The translations under genes and the position numbers were made by a program. This document shows, piece by piece, positions 55,127 through 64,000 of a stretch of DNA of 64,000 nt. The stretch comes from Amoebidium appalachense (taxonomy: Eukaryota > Ichthyosporea). A model generated the notes under the pieces. That model did no database searches, was not told the DNA's origin, and saw only the letters and a list, made by a program, of their open reading frames with translations. The DNA is taken from positions 4,340,001-4,404,000 of the forward strand of contig CAVNZM010000013.1 in assembly GCA_963693365.1 (NCBI GenBank), written 5' to 3'. How positions within the stretch are numbered: the stretch's first letter is position 1; each line of letters opens with the position of its first letter.

Positions 55127-55324
55127 CTGGTGTGGGTGCGGTATAGTACCCCTCCCCCCCCCCCCCCCTCCCCCAACATGCACACATGCACACACAGACG
55201 CACACGCACACACACCACCACCACGACCGCCTCCATGCGGCCAGGTGTAGTTTCGAGGGTGTTTGCTGGCGCACACACACATATGAATGCACATTCTGGC
55301 CCATGGATGCACAGGCGTCGATGG
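54170..55324. other. Intergenic region before the reverse transcriptase relic
   Basis: It contains a T(n)G(n) block (54176-54217), G-rich tracts, (CCTG)n at about 54569-54595, unique sequence 54735-54960, a (GT)n and poly(G) block to 55126, and CA-rich sequence. No gene is recognised. Confidence 0.5.
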
Positions 55325-55915
55325 ATCTAGTTACGAGAATGATATGCTCCGCGGGCACCATCTACGGTGTATTCCTAGCCAACTGTCATCTATTCGTTAC
55401 GAATTATTTTTTTTGAATAGTTAGTTCGCAACTAGCGTGTAGGGATATATATCCAATCTCGATTCACTAAGCGCCATATCGATTATATTATATGTGTTAA
55501 CCGTATGAACAATAATGCTGTCAGCAATCGCCTTTATACGGAAGACAACACATACAATATTTATCCAAAAAACACATTGCAAGTCAATCTCCCCGAAGAA
55601 AGCAGCTCTAGTAAGTATCCAGATCTTCTTGTCCAAGCAACTAATATCATGGCATCCACACAAGCATCTACAATAAACTTAGGACTATCACAATTTCCAT
55701 GCTACCTTCGTTCGCTATGTATCTTCATATGGGTTCCTTTGTTTCAAACACCGCGAAATATGGTATCATAACTAGACAGCTATGTAGCTATCATCGCAAG
55801 TGCTCCTGATTGCATGCTTTCTCCACTCACACAGGTGCCGAAATATCTAGACTACTAGCAAAATTTAGAATATTCCCACTTTCTTTTAGTTTTATGGAAC
55901 CTTTTTTTTCACACA
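55325..55915 (+). pseudogene. Eroded reverse transcriptase copy
   Basis: Translated fragments follow the intact RT ORF at 60210-61430 in order. gcgggcaccatctacggtgt with GVFLANCHLF corresponds to the motif B region (MGTNCAVFLANFYLF). ttcactaagcgccatatcga corresponds to the strand before YIDD. IYPKNTLQVNLPEESSSSKY corresponds to LYPKTSLQLNPAGSSPSVPY. The later part (agctatcatcgcaagtgctc) corresponds to SYQRKCS. Several in-frame stops and frameshifts are present and motif A and upstream sequence are missing, so it is non-functional. No long terminal repeats or target duplication are seen. Confidence 0.82.
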
Positions 55916-56559
55916 TTATATCTACAAAACAAACTCATTTATAAAACCAGATCATACAACGTGAAACAATCAATCTAGGTATTGCGGTACCTGTATACAC
56001 TGTCCATTTATTTCAAGCCCATCATTCAAAGAAATTGACTACCATTATCACCTTAGTCTCACACACGACATTACAATTTGGCTACCGTTTGATCTCTCTA
56101 AAGCCCATGGGCACGATGTGAATGCTGGCGGGTCGCCAGGGGCTTAGTTCGAATACGTTAAGTTTCACCCGGTCAGGTGCACTGGCCCCCAGTGGCAGAC
56201 TACCCTCTCTATAGGTTAGGGAGTTGTGGAACTTTGTAGAAGCCCGACTTATGCCCTACTTCTTTGCTTGAGTTTAAATTTCTTTGTTATTGCCTGCTTG
56301 CAGGTATCGTAGGCTCCGTGTTCTTAGATTTTTGCTCCTTGAACAAACCTGCATGTCTTTGGTCAAAATGGGTTTGCTTGTCTATTACTGTGAAAACAGA
56401 ACCGAGTGGAGCCACATGCAAGAGAGTTAAGACTTGAAACCCATTTTTTTGTGGAGGCATAGGAACCTTTCTGATGATCGCCACTGACCAAGTGTCTTCT
56501 GCTGCCCAATTTTTGTTTGTTCCAATTTTAGGTTTTTATTTAGGGTTTTCATTTTTTGA

Positions 56560-56622
56560 CGTTTTTGGTTTGTCCTTTGGTGTCTCCTCGATATTTCCAA
56601 CCGTCTAATGCATACATCCCCC
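56560..56622 (+). repeat. Repeat family B copy
   Basis: gtttgtcctttggtgtctcctcg with atatttccaaccgtctaatg and catacat, then C-rich sequence, matches copies at 60095-60184, 63505-63556 and (minus) 29045-29140. Confidence 0.75.
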
Positions 56623-56643
56623 CCCCCTCCCCCCCCCCCCCCC

Positions 56644-56702
<59 letters not shown>

Positions 56703-56793
56703 ACACACACCACCCACCCACCCACCCACCCACCCATCCACCCCCTGCAACCACCACCACCTATCCACCAATGCACCCACACACATGCGCGCA

Positions 56794-56862
<69 letters not shown>

Positions 56863-56884
56863 CACACACACACTACACACCACA

Positions 56885-57231
56885 TGTTTCATGCAGGTAG
56901 AAACAAAAAAGTGAATTTCCCCCGGATGAAGACGTATGCACAGCACACCATAACATTGAGGCGATATTTTGCAAACATGTAAGTGCCAGCCTCAACCCGC
57001 ACCCCCACCCATCCCACTTTCCCCGCTCTCACTCTTCCTTTCGCCCTAGCCCCACCTCTGTCTCCATCTCTCATGGCCCCCTTCCTCCCTCTTTCTTGGC
57101 AAGACCCACCATCTCTCTCTCTCGTTCTCGCTCTTGCCCCCCCCCCCCCCCCCCCCCCCCCCCCGCGCACACACACACGTACACGTGCGCACACACACTC
57201 TCTCTCTTCCCCCCCCCCCCCCCCTCTCTCC

Positions 57232-57276
<45 letters not shown>

Positions 57277-57497
57277 CGCGCGCGCTCGCGCGCGCGTGCA
57301 CACACACTTTCTCAGCAGAACCGGATTTTGTCGTTCCTATGTCGTCACATATGTATATCTGTCTTGCCATCCCAGATTACTTCATGCACGATCCAAAAAG
57401 GGCCATAAACATGCCTGCCTTTACCGGGAAAACAGCCCTTAACACTGGTGTTAAGGCGAAAGGATGTTTTTGCATGGAAAGGAGCCTAGGCGCTTAA
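56885..57497 (+). CDS. Possible exons of an unidentified gene
   Basis: Candidate exon 56885-56975 lies between a tgcag acceptor and a strong donor (AACAT|gtaagt) and reads [20 protein letters not shown], then RRYFAN, in its only open frame. A second open stretch after tctcagcag (57316 on) ends with a stop at 57495-57497 in one frame ([15 protein letters not shown]) or at about 57440 in the frame the phase predicts. The two disagree, no family is recognised and upstream exons are unknown. It may be a real gene fragment or chance. Confidence 0.25.
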
Positions 57498-57756
57498 CAG
57501 GACTCGGTGTTTGAATAATATGAGAAACGGCGAGGACAGAAATGGCAGGATCGAGGGGTGTACAGATAAGTGATTAACAACAGTACAAAGGGATGGGACT
57601 ATGAGTTTGAGCCAAGCAAGAAAGCAAGCAAGAAAGAATGAAAAAAGACTAATTCCTCCCATCCCCGCGGACACTCTACGGGGTGCATACACACACACAC
57701 ACACACACACACACATGCAAGCACGCACACACGGACGCATGCACACACGCACACAC

Positions 57757-57809
<53 letters not shown>

Positions 57810-57908
57810 GGCACACACACCGGCACACACACAGACTCACATCTGAGGAATATGAAACAGATTTTGTCAACACACCCACACGAGAGTATTTGGTGGTCTG
57901 TGTATCCC

Positions 57909-57940
<32 letters not shown>

Positions 57941-58190
57941 ATTATCCCCTCCCCTTGCCCCCACCACGACCACCACACACACACATACATACACACACAA
58001 ACACCGGCACACACACAGACTCACACCTGAGGAAATCGAGGAAACAGAAGTTGTCAACACACCCACACGAGAGTATTTGGTGGTCTGTATACCCCCCCCC
58101 CCCTCCCCCTCCTCCCCCATGACGCATTCAACCCCCCCCCCCCCCCCCCCCCCCCAATATCCCCTCCCCTTCTTCCCCCCGCAACCATCA
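57810..58190 (+). repeat. Tandem duplication of about 180 bp containing a potential mini-exon
   Basis: Copies at about 57810-58000 and 58001-58190 share ccggcacacacacagactca, ctgagga, gtcaacacacccacacgaga, gtatttggtggtctgt and the following C tract plus CCCCTCCCCTT. They differ by a 3-base indel and a handful of substitutions within a segment that stays open (SEEYETDFVNTPTREYL versus PEEIEETEVVNTPTREYL), each preceded by cacacacag and followed by TTG|gtggtc. Confidence 0.85.
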
Positions 58191-58195
58191 CGACC

Positions 58196-58403
<208 letters not shown>

Positions 58404-59039
58404 CGCACGAACAAGTGTGCGCCTGCGCGCACGAACGAACGAGCGTACGATCGAACGAATAAACTTGTCAACTAGTTCAACTTGGTGGAGGCGTAAAGTC
58501 ATTGTACCCGTCTGCCAGCTGTCAGCCAGATCGACTTAATGTTGTATGAGTTCACATAGGTCGTGTCGTAAGCTTTTCTTCATATGTTGGGTACTATTGC
58601 GGTCAGAGCCCATTGCATACTTTTGAGGCACTGTGAAGACACTGATGAAACATCAAGCGCTTATTTTGATACCAGTGTCTACTAGGTGCAGCACGAATCG
58701 TCAGACATCCGATCATTGAGACCTTGACCCCCCTATGTTATAGCAAGAATCTCGAAAAGTGGACTGTTCATCTACATGACAAAACTAAGTGCTCCAGCAG
58801 TATTTGTGTCTTCCCCTCGGCGGCAGGACCATAACGGCTTTTTGGACTGGCGCGCTGCAAGCTGAATTGGTAGAGATGTTAAAACTTGGCCTCTGGATCC
58901 TATTTTTTCTATCTCTCCCCAATAATCGCTGGTTCTGTCACAAAACACGTGTTTTCCCTGACATCTTACGGTTATTGTTTAGTAGAATAAATCGTCCTGC
59001 CGGCCATGCTGGCCGTCAGGCCTGGTAACAAGGCTAACT

Positions 59040-59625
59040 TTAATTGCTAGCCACCTGCCAAATTGACCAATTTCAGATCTATAATTGATCGGCGGCGACT
59101 CAAAAGTTGGGCTTAGATCTACTATGAAGGTCATCGTCCAAAGTCATTTAAAGTGCATCAAGTCCAAAACTACAATAGAAAACGGGCTTTGTGTGTATAT
59201 AAAAAAAAAAAGTTAAAAAAAAATTAAAAAATTGGTAGAGACAAAAACGCGTCAAGTTTATATAAGCAACATATGGTGTCTGGCCCGTTCTTCATGGTCT
59301 AAACAGGGCAAAACCACGACCACAGCGGCCCAGAGGCATATTCGGGTGAGCCCAGGTCGCTACCAGCCTGGGCCCAAGTCCAGGCGGTTTTGGCCTGTTT
59401 TGACAGTGAAGGCGGTGTCGGATACCCCTAGTCACTTATATAAACTTTGCGCGTTTTTATATTTACCAATTTTTTACTTAGAACACCAAACTCTCTTCTC
59501 TAAGTAAAATCGGTCTTAACTTGACTTTCAACACATGGATCATAGTATTTGGCCCAGATTCTAAGCCCAACTTTTTGACCCAATTAGATCTGATATTGGT
59601 CAATTCATGAGGTGCCCACAAATCT
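59040..59625. mobile_element. Foldback element with long imperfect inverted arms
   Basis: Outer arms: attgaccaatttcagatct and actcaaaagttgggcttagat (59071-59119) pair with agcccaactttttgaccca and agatctgatattggtcaat (59562-59604). Inner arms: aaaaacgcgtcaagtttata (59244 on) pairs with tataaactttgcgcgttttt (59439-59458). The element is therefore nearly palindromic around a short central part and could form a long hairpin. No transposase is present; the 92-codon frame inside looks fortuitous. Confidence 0.8.
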
Positions 59626-60094
59626 ACTAATGTGGTTGAGGGAAAACTACGATCATGCTAGTGGCATGTCTTGTGAGCAGATAATCCGTGCTATTTTCAG
59701 GCCATAGAGTGGTGATATTCATCACTAGAGAACCAGGTGTTGCTTTAAACCTGTGATATTTTCCTGAGGAACGTATAGTATGCATAAATCAAAGGAAGAC
59801 TTCTTATCACTCTTCCCATAACACTCAACGCTAAAAGTGGATACCGCATGTAAACTGGCCGGCTAGGTTTATGTATAGATATCAATGGATCACCGGCACC
59901 TTTGATAGTTTCCGATTGGTGCTGTGTTTTACTCCCGTTCCTGTCCCACTACGGTCTATGAAACCTCCCAACTTCCTGCGGCAAATCGTCTTTCTCTTCT
60001 GTTTCCTTAAAACTCATGCATTTGTGGATGTAACGGGACCCACATGATGACATGCTCTGTTCAAGTATCTTCTGCCTGCACGCTCAAAATTTTT

Positions 60095-60195
60095 GATTTC
60101 AGGGCTATCAATTTTGTAGCGTTTTGCAGTTGTCCTTTAGTCTCTCTCCATATTTCCAACCCTGTAACACATACATACAACACCCCCCCCCCCAC
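60095..60195 (+). repeat. Repeat family B copy directly upstream of the RT ORF
   Basis: gggctatcaattttgtagcg, ttttgcagttgtcctttagtc, tctctccatatttccaaccc and cacatacatacaac, then poly(C), match the other B copies. The RT frame begins 15-20 bases after its C tail. Confidence 0.75.
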
Positions 60196-60209
60196 GTCGC
60201 ACTGCACGC

Positions 60210-61430
60210 TTGCCCACATTTCAGGCCATAGTTAAAATGCACAAAACACCACCCACCTTCCGTTTCATTGCCAACTCCTCTGCCACATCACTTGAACCTC
60301 TCTCCCGCCTTCTCACTAGTGTGTTTAAGTTCGTCTCCCCTGATGTCGAACGTATGTGGTGTGATGTTGTCAAACCCCACCTGCCACACAACACTAGCTC
60401 TTGGATTCTCACGGATAGCACCGCACTCACACACACAATCAACGCCCTTAACCGTACCACACGCCAACACGAAAATACGCCCGTGTCTGTGTTTGATTTT
60501 TCCACACTCTACACCAAGATTGACTTGCATGATTTGAAAGCTCGCCTCACTACACTGATTGACGCAATATTTGTCAAAAAATGCACGGACGCTCGCAAAC
60601 CACACATGTTTATTAAGAAAACCGGCTCCACGTTGTCCTGGGTGGATCGTGTAGATGATGATTCCCAGGATGATTCCTTTGAGCCTAAAGAACACTCTCT
60701 ACATCTCTCTAAGGCACAGCTTGTGGATTTTCTATGTTTCCTCGTAGATAACATATATGTTGTGTTTGGCGATACCCTCTACAAACAGGACATTGGTATC
60801 CCCATGGGTACAAACTGTGCTGTTTTCTTGGCTAATTTCTATCTCTTTACTTATGAGTTGGATTTTGTTCGCAAGCTTATTGCACACGAACGCATTGATG
60901 TCTTGGTAGATTTTCAGTTTACTCGCCGCTACATAGATGATTTGATCTCCCTTCATAATCCTCGCATTCTCTCCCACCTCTATTTAGAAGATTGTGATTT
61001 CGGTCTATATCCCAAGACCAGCCTTCAACTCAACCCTGCCGGTTCCTCCCCCTCTGTCCCCTACCTCGACTTGCATATCACCTGCACTAATCACGGCATT
61101 CACACAACCATCTACAACAAGCTCGACACACCCACGTTCAATACACTAGACATCGTTCGTTTCCCACATCACGACTCATTCATCTCCCGCACTGCAAAAT
61201 ACGGCATCATGACAAGTCAAATGCATAGCTACCAGCGCAAATGCTCCACACTTGCTGCATTCACCACATGCACTGCACGACTTGCTAAAACATTGCTTAA
61301 CAAAGGCTACTCGTTTAGACTCTTGCACCACAAAATGCACAGCTTTCTCGCCACACACCCGCACATATACCGTGGCGTTCACTCCTCTCACATACTCTCC
61401 ATCATCACTAAAAAGATCAACACTCCCTAG
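60210..61430 (+). CDS. Reverse transcriptase of a non-LTR or Penelope-like element, N-terminally incomplete
   Basis: An uninterrupted 406-codon frame. HKTPPTFRFIANSSATSLEP is the finger region that precedes motif A in this RT group. Motif A is FDFSTLYTKI (catalytic Asp at about codon 96), motif B GIPMGTNCA (about 196), motif C YIDD (241-244), then LYPKTSLQLN and YLDLHI. The catalytic triad is intact, and no endonuclease or RNase H is visible before the stop. The start is unclear: the frame opens at a TTG and the first ATG is at 60237, so an upstream segment is missing or spliced (a ttttcag-like acceptor lies at 60218-60224). The group is common in protist and invertebrate genomes; I place it near Penelope-like RTs, unsure. 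About 20 bases past the stop a C tract begins. It is probably recent given no stops, in contrast to the relic at 55325. Confidence 0.88.
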   Translation: MPTFQAIVKMHKTPPTFRFIANSSATSLEPLSRLLTSVFKFVSPDVERMWCDVVKPHLPHNTSSWILTDSTALTHTINALNRTTRQHENTPVSVFDFSTLYTKIDLHDLKARLTTLIDAIFVKKCTDARKPHMFIKKTGSTLSWVDRVDDDSQDDSFEPKEHSLHLSKAQLVDFLCFLVDNIYVVFGDTLYKQDIGIPMGTNCAVFLANFYLFTYELDFVRKLIAHERIDVLVDFQFTRRYIDDLISLHNPRILSHLYLEDCDFGLYPKTSLQLNPAGSSPSVPYLDLHITCTNHGIHTTIYNKLDTPTFNTLDIVRFPHHDSFISRTAKYGIMTSQMHSYQRKCSTLAAFTTCTARLAKTLLNKGYSFRLLHHKMHSFLATHPHIYRGVHSSHILSIITKKINTP

Positions 61431-61431
61431 T

Positions 61432-61831
61432 CCCCCACTCTATCCCGGTTCCCCCCCCCCCCCCCCCCCCTCCCCCCTACCAGCCCCTACACCTCCCCCC
61501 CCCCCCCCTCCCCCCCCCTCCCTCTCTCTCTCCCTCTCTCTCTCCCTCTCCCTCTCTCTCCCTCCCTCTCTCTCTCTCTGTCTCCCTCTCTCGCTCTCTT
61601 TCGTTCTCTCTCGTTCTCTCCCTCCCTCTCTCTCTCTCTCCCTCTCCCCCTCTCTCCCCCTCTCCCCCCCCCTTCCCCTCCCCCCCCCCCCCCCCCCCCC
61701 CCCCTCTCTCTCTCCCCCGCTCCTTTTCCCAAACAATTCCCCCGCCGTTCTTCTTTCTCAGCCGGCTAGGTTTTTTGGGTTGCCTGGTAAGTTTTGAAAT
61801 GGAGGTCTCGTCTCTGATCTGTCCACCACAG

Positions 61832-61867
<36 letters not shown>

Positions 61868-61895
61868 CCCCTCCCTCCCTCCCCTCCCTTCCCTC

Positions 61896-61937
<42 letters not shown>

Positions 61938-62030
61938 CCCCCTTCTCCTCCCCCCCCCCCCCCCCCTTCCCCTCCTACCTTCTTTTTCCCCCCCCTTCCC
62001 CCCCCCCCCCCCCCCCCCCTGGCCAAACCC
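61432..62030 (+). repeat. Long polypyrimidine tract after the RT ORF
   Basis: Nearly all C/T for roughly 300 bases (61447-61738), then again C/T with two T-runs of about 30 (61835-62020). This asymmetry can form triplex (H-DNA). A second pure pyrimidine tract lies at 62373-62582. Confidence 0.9.
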
Positions 62031-62047
62031 TGTATACACTCTTCTCA

Positions 62048-62373
62048 TCAGCAGGTCTCTAACCCACTCTGCAGAACGTTTTACGCATTTCTCCCCTCGG
62101 AGAACTTGGTCGTTGGTGCGTTTTTGTCTGACATCTAACGACTCTGCAGGGTCCCCTGAGACTACTGACACTCTAACATTCCCTCCCCTCTCTTACTTCC
62201 CCCCCCCCCCCTCCCCCTTTCCCTCCTCCTTCCCCTCCCATTTTCTCTGCACACCCAACAGGTCTTAACCAGATCTGCACATCGTTAGTCACAATCTTCT
62301 CACATATATGAGAGAATGATCGTATTGGTACGATTTGTCTAATATCTGACGATTCTGCAGCATCCCTAAGACC
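62048..62373 (+). repeat. Two diverged tandem copies of a 115-bp unit
   Basis: agcaggtctctaaccc...gacatctaacgactctgcag (62050-62149) is related to aacaggtcttaaccag...taatatctgacgattctgcag (62258-62359), each ending in ccct.agac and separated by a pyrimidine tract. Confidence 0.75.
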
Positions 62374-62456
62374 CCCCTCCCCCTCCCCTCCCCCCCCTCC
62401 CCCCCCCCCCCCCCCCCCCACCTTCTCTCTCTCTCTCTCCCTCTCCCTCTCTCCCC

Positions 62457-62543
<87 letters not shown>

Positions 62544-62548
62544 TTCCT

Positions 62549-62583
<35 letters not shown>

Positions 62584-62644
62584 GCGCCTGTTGTTTTGCT
62601 TGTCATTTGTTGTTCTGGTTGATTACCTGTAATCTTCGCTTATT

Positions 62645-62679
<35 letters not shown>

Positions 62680-62918
62680 TGTGCGGGGTTGCACATACCG
62701 GTGTCTACTTTTCTTCTTACTGTTTTTCTCTCCACACACTTCATCTGTCCACTTCTGCATACCCCCTTTCATAGCTATAGACACACTTCACACATTGCGT
62801 TACGCGCACGCATGCACACACCGCTCTGTTGGCGACAGCTCCCTTGGAACCCATGCGGCATGTTACCCGCCGGCGTAACATAACTCGGACTATCGGTTTG
62901 GCTTTTTTCAAGCCCAAA

Positions 62919-63006
62919 GCAATGGGTGATACCATATTTCCGGCTGACATCCGGGGGCATAGCTTTCCGTTCGAAGACGATAAAGTTCCGCCCTAGTAAG
63001 CGTGTT
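62919..63006 (+). repeat. Dispersed repeat family C, copy 2
   Basis: aaagcaatgggtgataccat, gttcgaagacgataaagttc and cctagtaagcgtgttac align with 7955-8046. Confidence 0.65.
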
Positions 63007-63237
63007 ACTACCCTGCGGCGTGGGTCAAATCTCATATTTTCCCCTCTGATTACGAATTCTGTGGCCTTCGGGACTTAATTCTTTTCAGCTGGTGTAGTAT
63101 GTTAGCCAGGGAAGTATCGACTTAGGTATCGACGGGGGAGCTTCCTAGAAGCCCCGTCTCCTGAGTTCCTATCTATATTTTTCTTGCTTCTGCTTACTGC
63201 TGCAACTTTAACCCCCGGCCTTTCCCACTGCCCTTGC

Positions 63238-63481
63238 CTGCATAAGCAACCCTGCTCGTCTCTGATCAAGACGGGTGACCTACTCATGTTCAAGTGAAAC
63301 AGTATCTGAGTTGGGTTTCGTTAACGAGGGGAATAGGTCGAAACTCGGGTACTGTGGATGACGTGGGCCCCCCCTGAGGATGGGCTCTGCTTATTATGCA
63401 TACTCTTTATGTATGGCTTGCATTCTGCATCGTGTTATCCGTTTGTTCTTGTGTACTTCGTACTTTTTGACGCATTCAAAA
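63238..63481 (+). repeat. Family A copy (plus)
   Basis: gcataagcaaccctgctcgt, gatcaagacgggtgacctac, aggtcgaaactcgggtactg, gatgggctctgcttattatg and tttttgacgcattcaaaac, then poly(C), follow the full family A order with substantial divergence. Confidence 0.85.
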
Positions 63482-63504
63482 CCCCCCCCCCCTCTCCCCG
63501 CCCC

Positions 63505-63570
63505 AATCCCTATGGTGTCTTCTCCATACTTCCAACCCCCTAATGCATTATTCCCCCCCCCCCCCCCCCC
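63505..63570 (+). repeat. Repeat family B copy
   Basis: ccctatggtgtcttctccat with acttccaaccccctaatgca and poly(C). Confidence 0.7.
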
Positions 63571-63597
63571 CCCCCCCTCTTCCCGCGTGCACAGGGG

Positions 63598-63735
63598 TGA
63601 CTAGGCCTTTCCCTAAGGATTTGCTGTGCATAATATGCATACCCTTTATGTGTGGTTTGCACTCCACATTTTGTTTTTCCGTCATAAATGTCTACCCCGT
63701 ACCTTATGACGCATCCCCCCCCCCCCCCCCCCCCC
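63598..63735 (+). repeat. Diverged family A copy
   Basis: gactaggcctttccctaagg, gctgtgcataatatgcatac, gtttgcactccacattttgt and accttatgacgcatc, then poly(C). Confidence 0.7.
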
Positions 63736-63942
63736 CGGGCGCCTTTTTCTGGTGAGCCCTGTAACCTGCATGCGAGTTGTCACCTTTCTTTCCCATGCAT
63801 AGCCTAAAGAAAGAAGAGAAGGTATTGTACGTGTGTGAGTGCGAAGTGTCTGTAGGCGTGGGTGTGCGTGTGACGGTGATAGTTGCGGTGGTGGTTGTAG
63901 GCAATAACACTATGGGTGGCCTCTAATGGGGTTTCAACACAG

Positions 63943-64000
63943 GAAATCATCAGTGAAATGGACTACGAAAGCCTCTGCCTGTCGGAGGAGGTGCGGGTCA
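63943..64000 (+). CDS. Probable exon at the right edge, partial
   Basis: After the acceptor tttcaacacag an open frame reads EIISEMDYESLCLSEEVRV to the window end; an in-frame ATG lies at 63958-63960. The biased amino-acid content of simple repeats is absent and the composition looks coding, but 58 bases cannot identify the protein. It could be an internal exon or a first coding exon. Confidence 0.35.

Noticed and set aside
57096-57497. Frame ending [15 protein letters not shown]...SLGA as the end of a real protein
   Set aside because: Its phase does not match the only good upstream exon (56885-56975), and no family is recognised; kept only as a low-confidence possibility.
58789-59028. 79-codon frame upstream of the RT that might supply its missing N-terminus
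   Set aside because: It lacks RT-associated motifs, partly overlaps the foldback element region and is separated from the RT by over 1 kb of unrelated sequence.

Overview
This window is nuclear DNA from a eukaryote, probably a protist or other early-branching lineage. It carries multi-exon genes with GT-AG introns, a Fis1 tail, an RPF2 Brix protein, a plant/alga-type FKBP12, a KCTD-type BTB protein and a SANT plus PHD protein, together with an enormous load of simple sequence: (CA)n/(GT)n, (GA)n/(CT)n and poly(C)/poly(G) runs. Most long frames in such DNA are poly-His/Thr, Cys/Val, Pro or Gly artefacts. I rebuilt genes by joining exons whose splice phase and family alignment agree. I do not commit to a phylum.

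Layout. 272-1601 (+): last two exons of FIS1. 3162-13200 (+): nine-exon RPF2 with a 14-nt first exon, a nested tRNA-His(GTG) at 9039-9110 in intron 4, and several repeats in its introns. 13201-18792: gene-poor, with two inverted-repeat elements. 18793-23672 (+): three-exon multi-pass membrane protein. 26045-29973 (-): four-exon FKBP12. 32802-41947 (+): eleven-exon SANT/PHD protein behind a promoter with CCAAT, E2F-like and TATA motifs. 43862-44557 (+): secreted Cys-rich protein. 46233-46610 (+): small KCTD/BTB protein. 47967-48695 (+): protein with a divergent VLRF1 (Vms1/ANKZF1) domain. 50592-54169 (+): three-exon unknown protein. 55325-55915: eroded reverse transcriptase. 60210-61430 (+): uninterrupted reverse transcriptase ORF. 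63943-64000: probable exon running off the window.

The genes are unrelated housekeeping or regulatory loci, not a cluster with one job. The unusual feature is the architecture. About eleven of 27 recognised 3' splice sites abut a (CA)n run that replaces the pyrimidine tract. Several introns hold complementary (GU)n and (CA)n runs. Dispersed short repeats consistently end in a poly(C) tract, sometimes C(n)A(n), in one orientation and start with poly(G) in the other. The reverse transcriptase ORF is also followed by a C tract, so it may belong to the machinery that spreads these repeats; that last link is inference.
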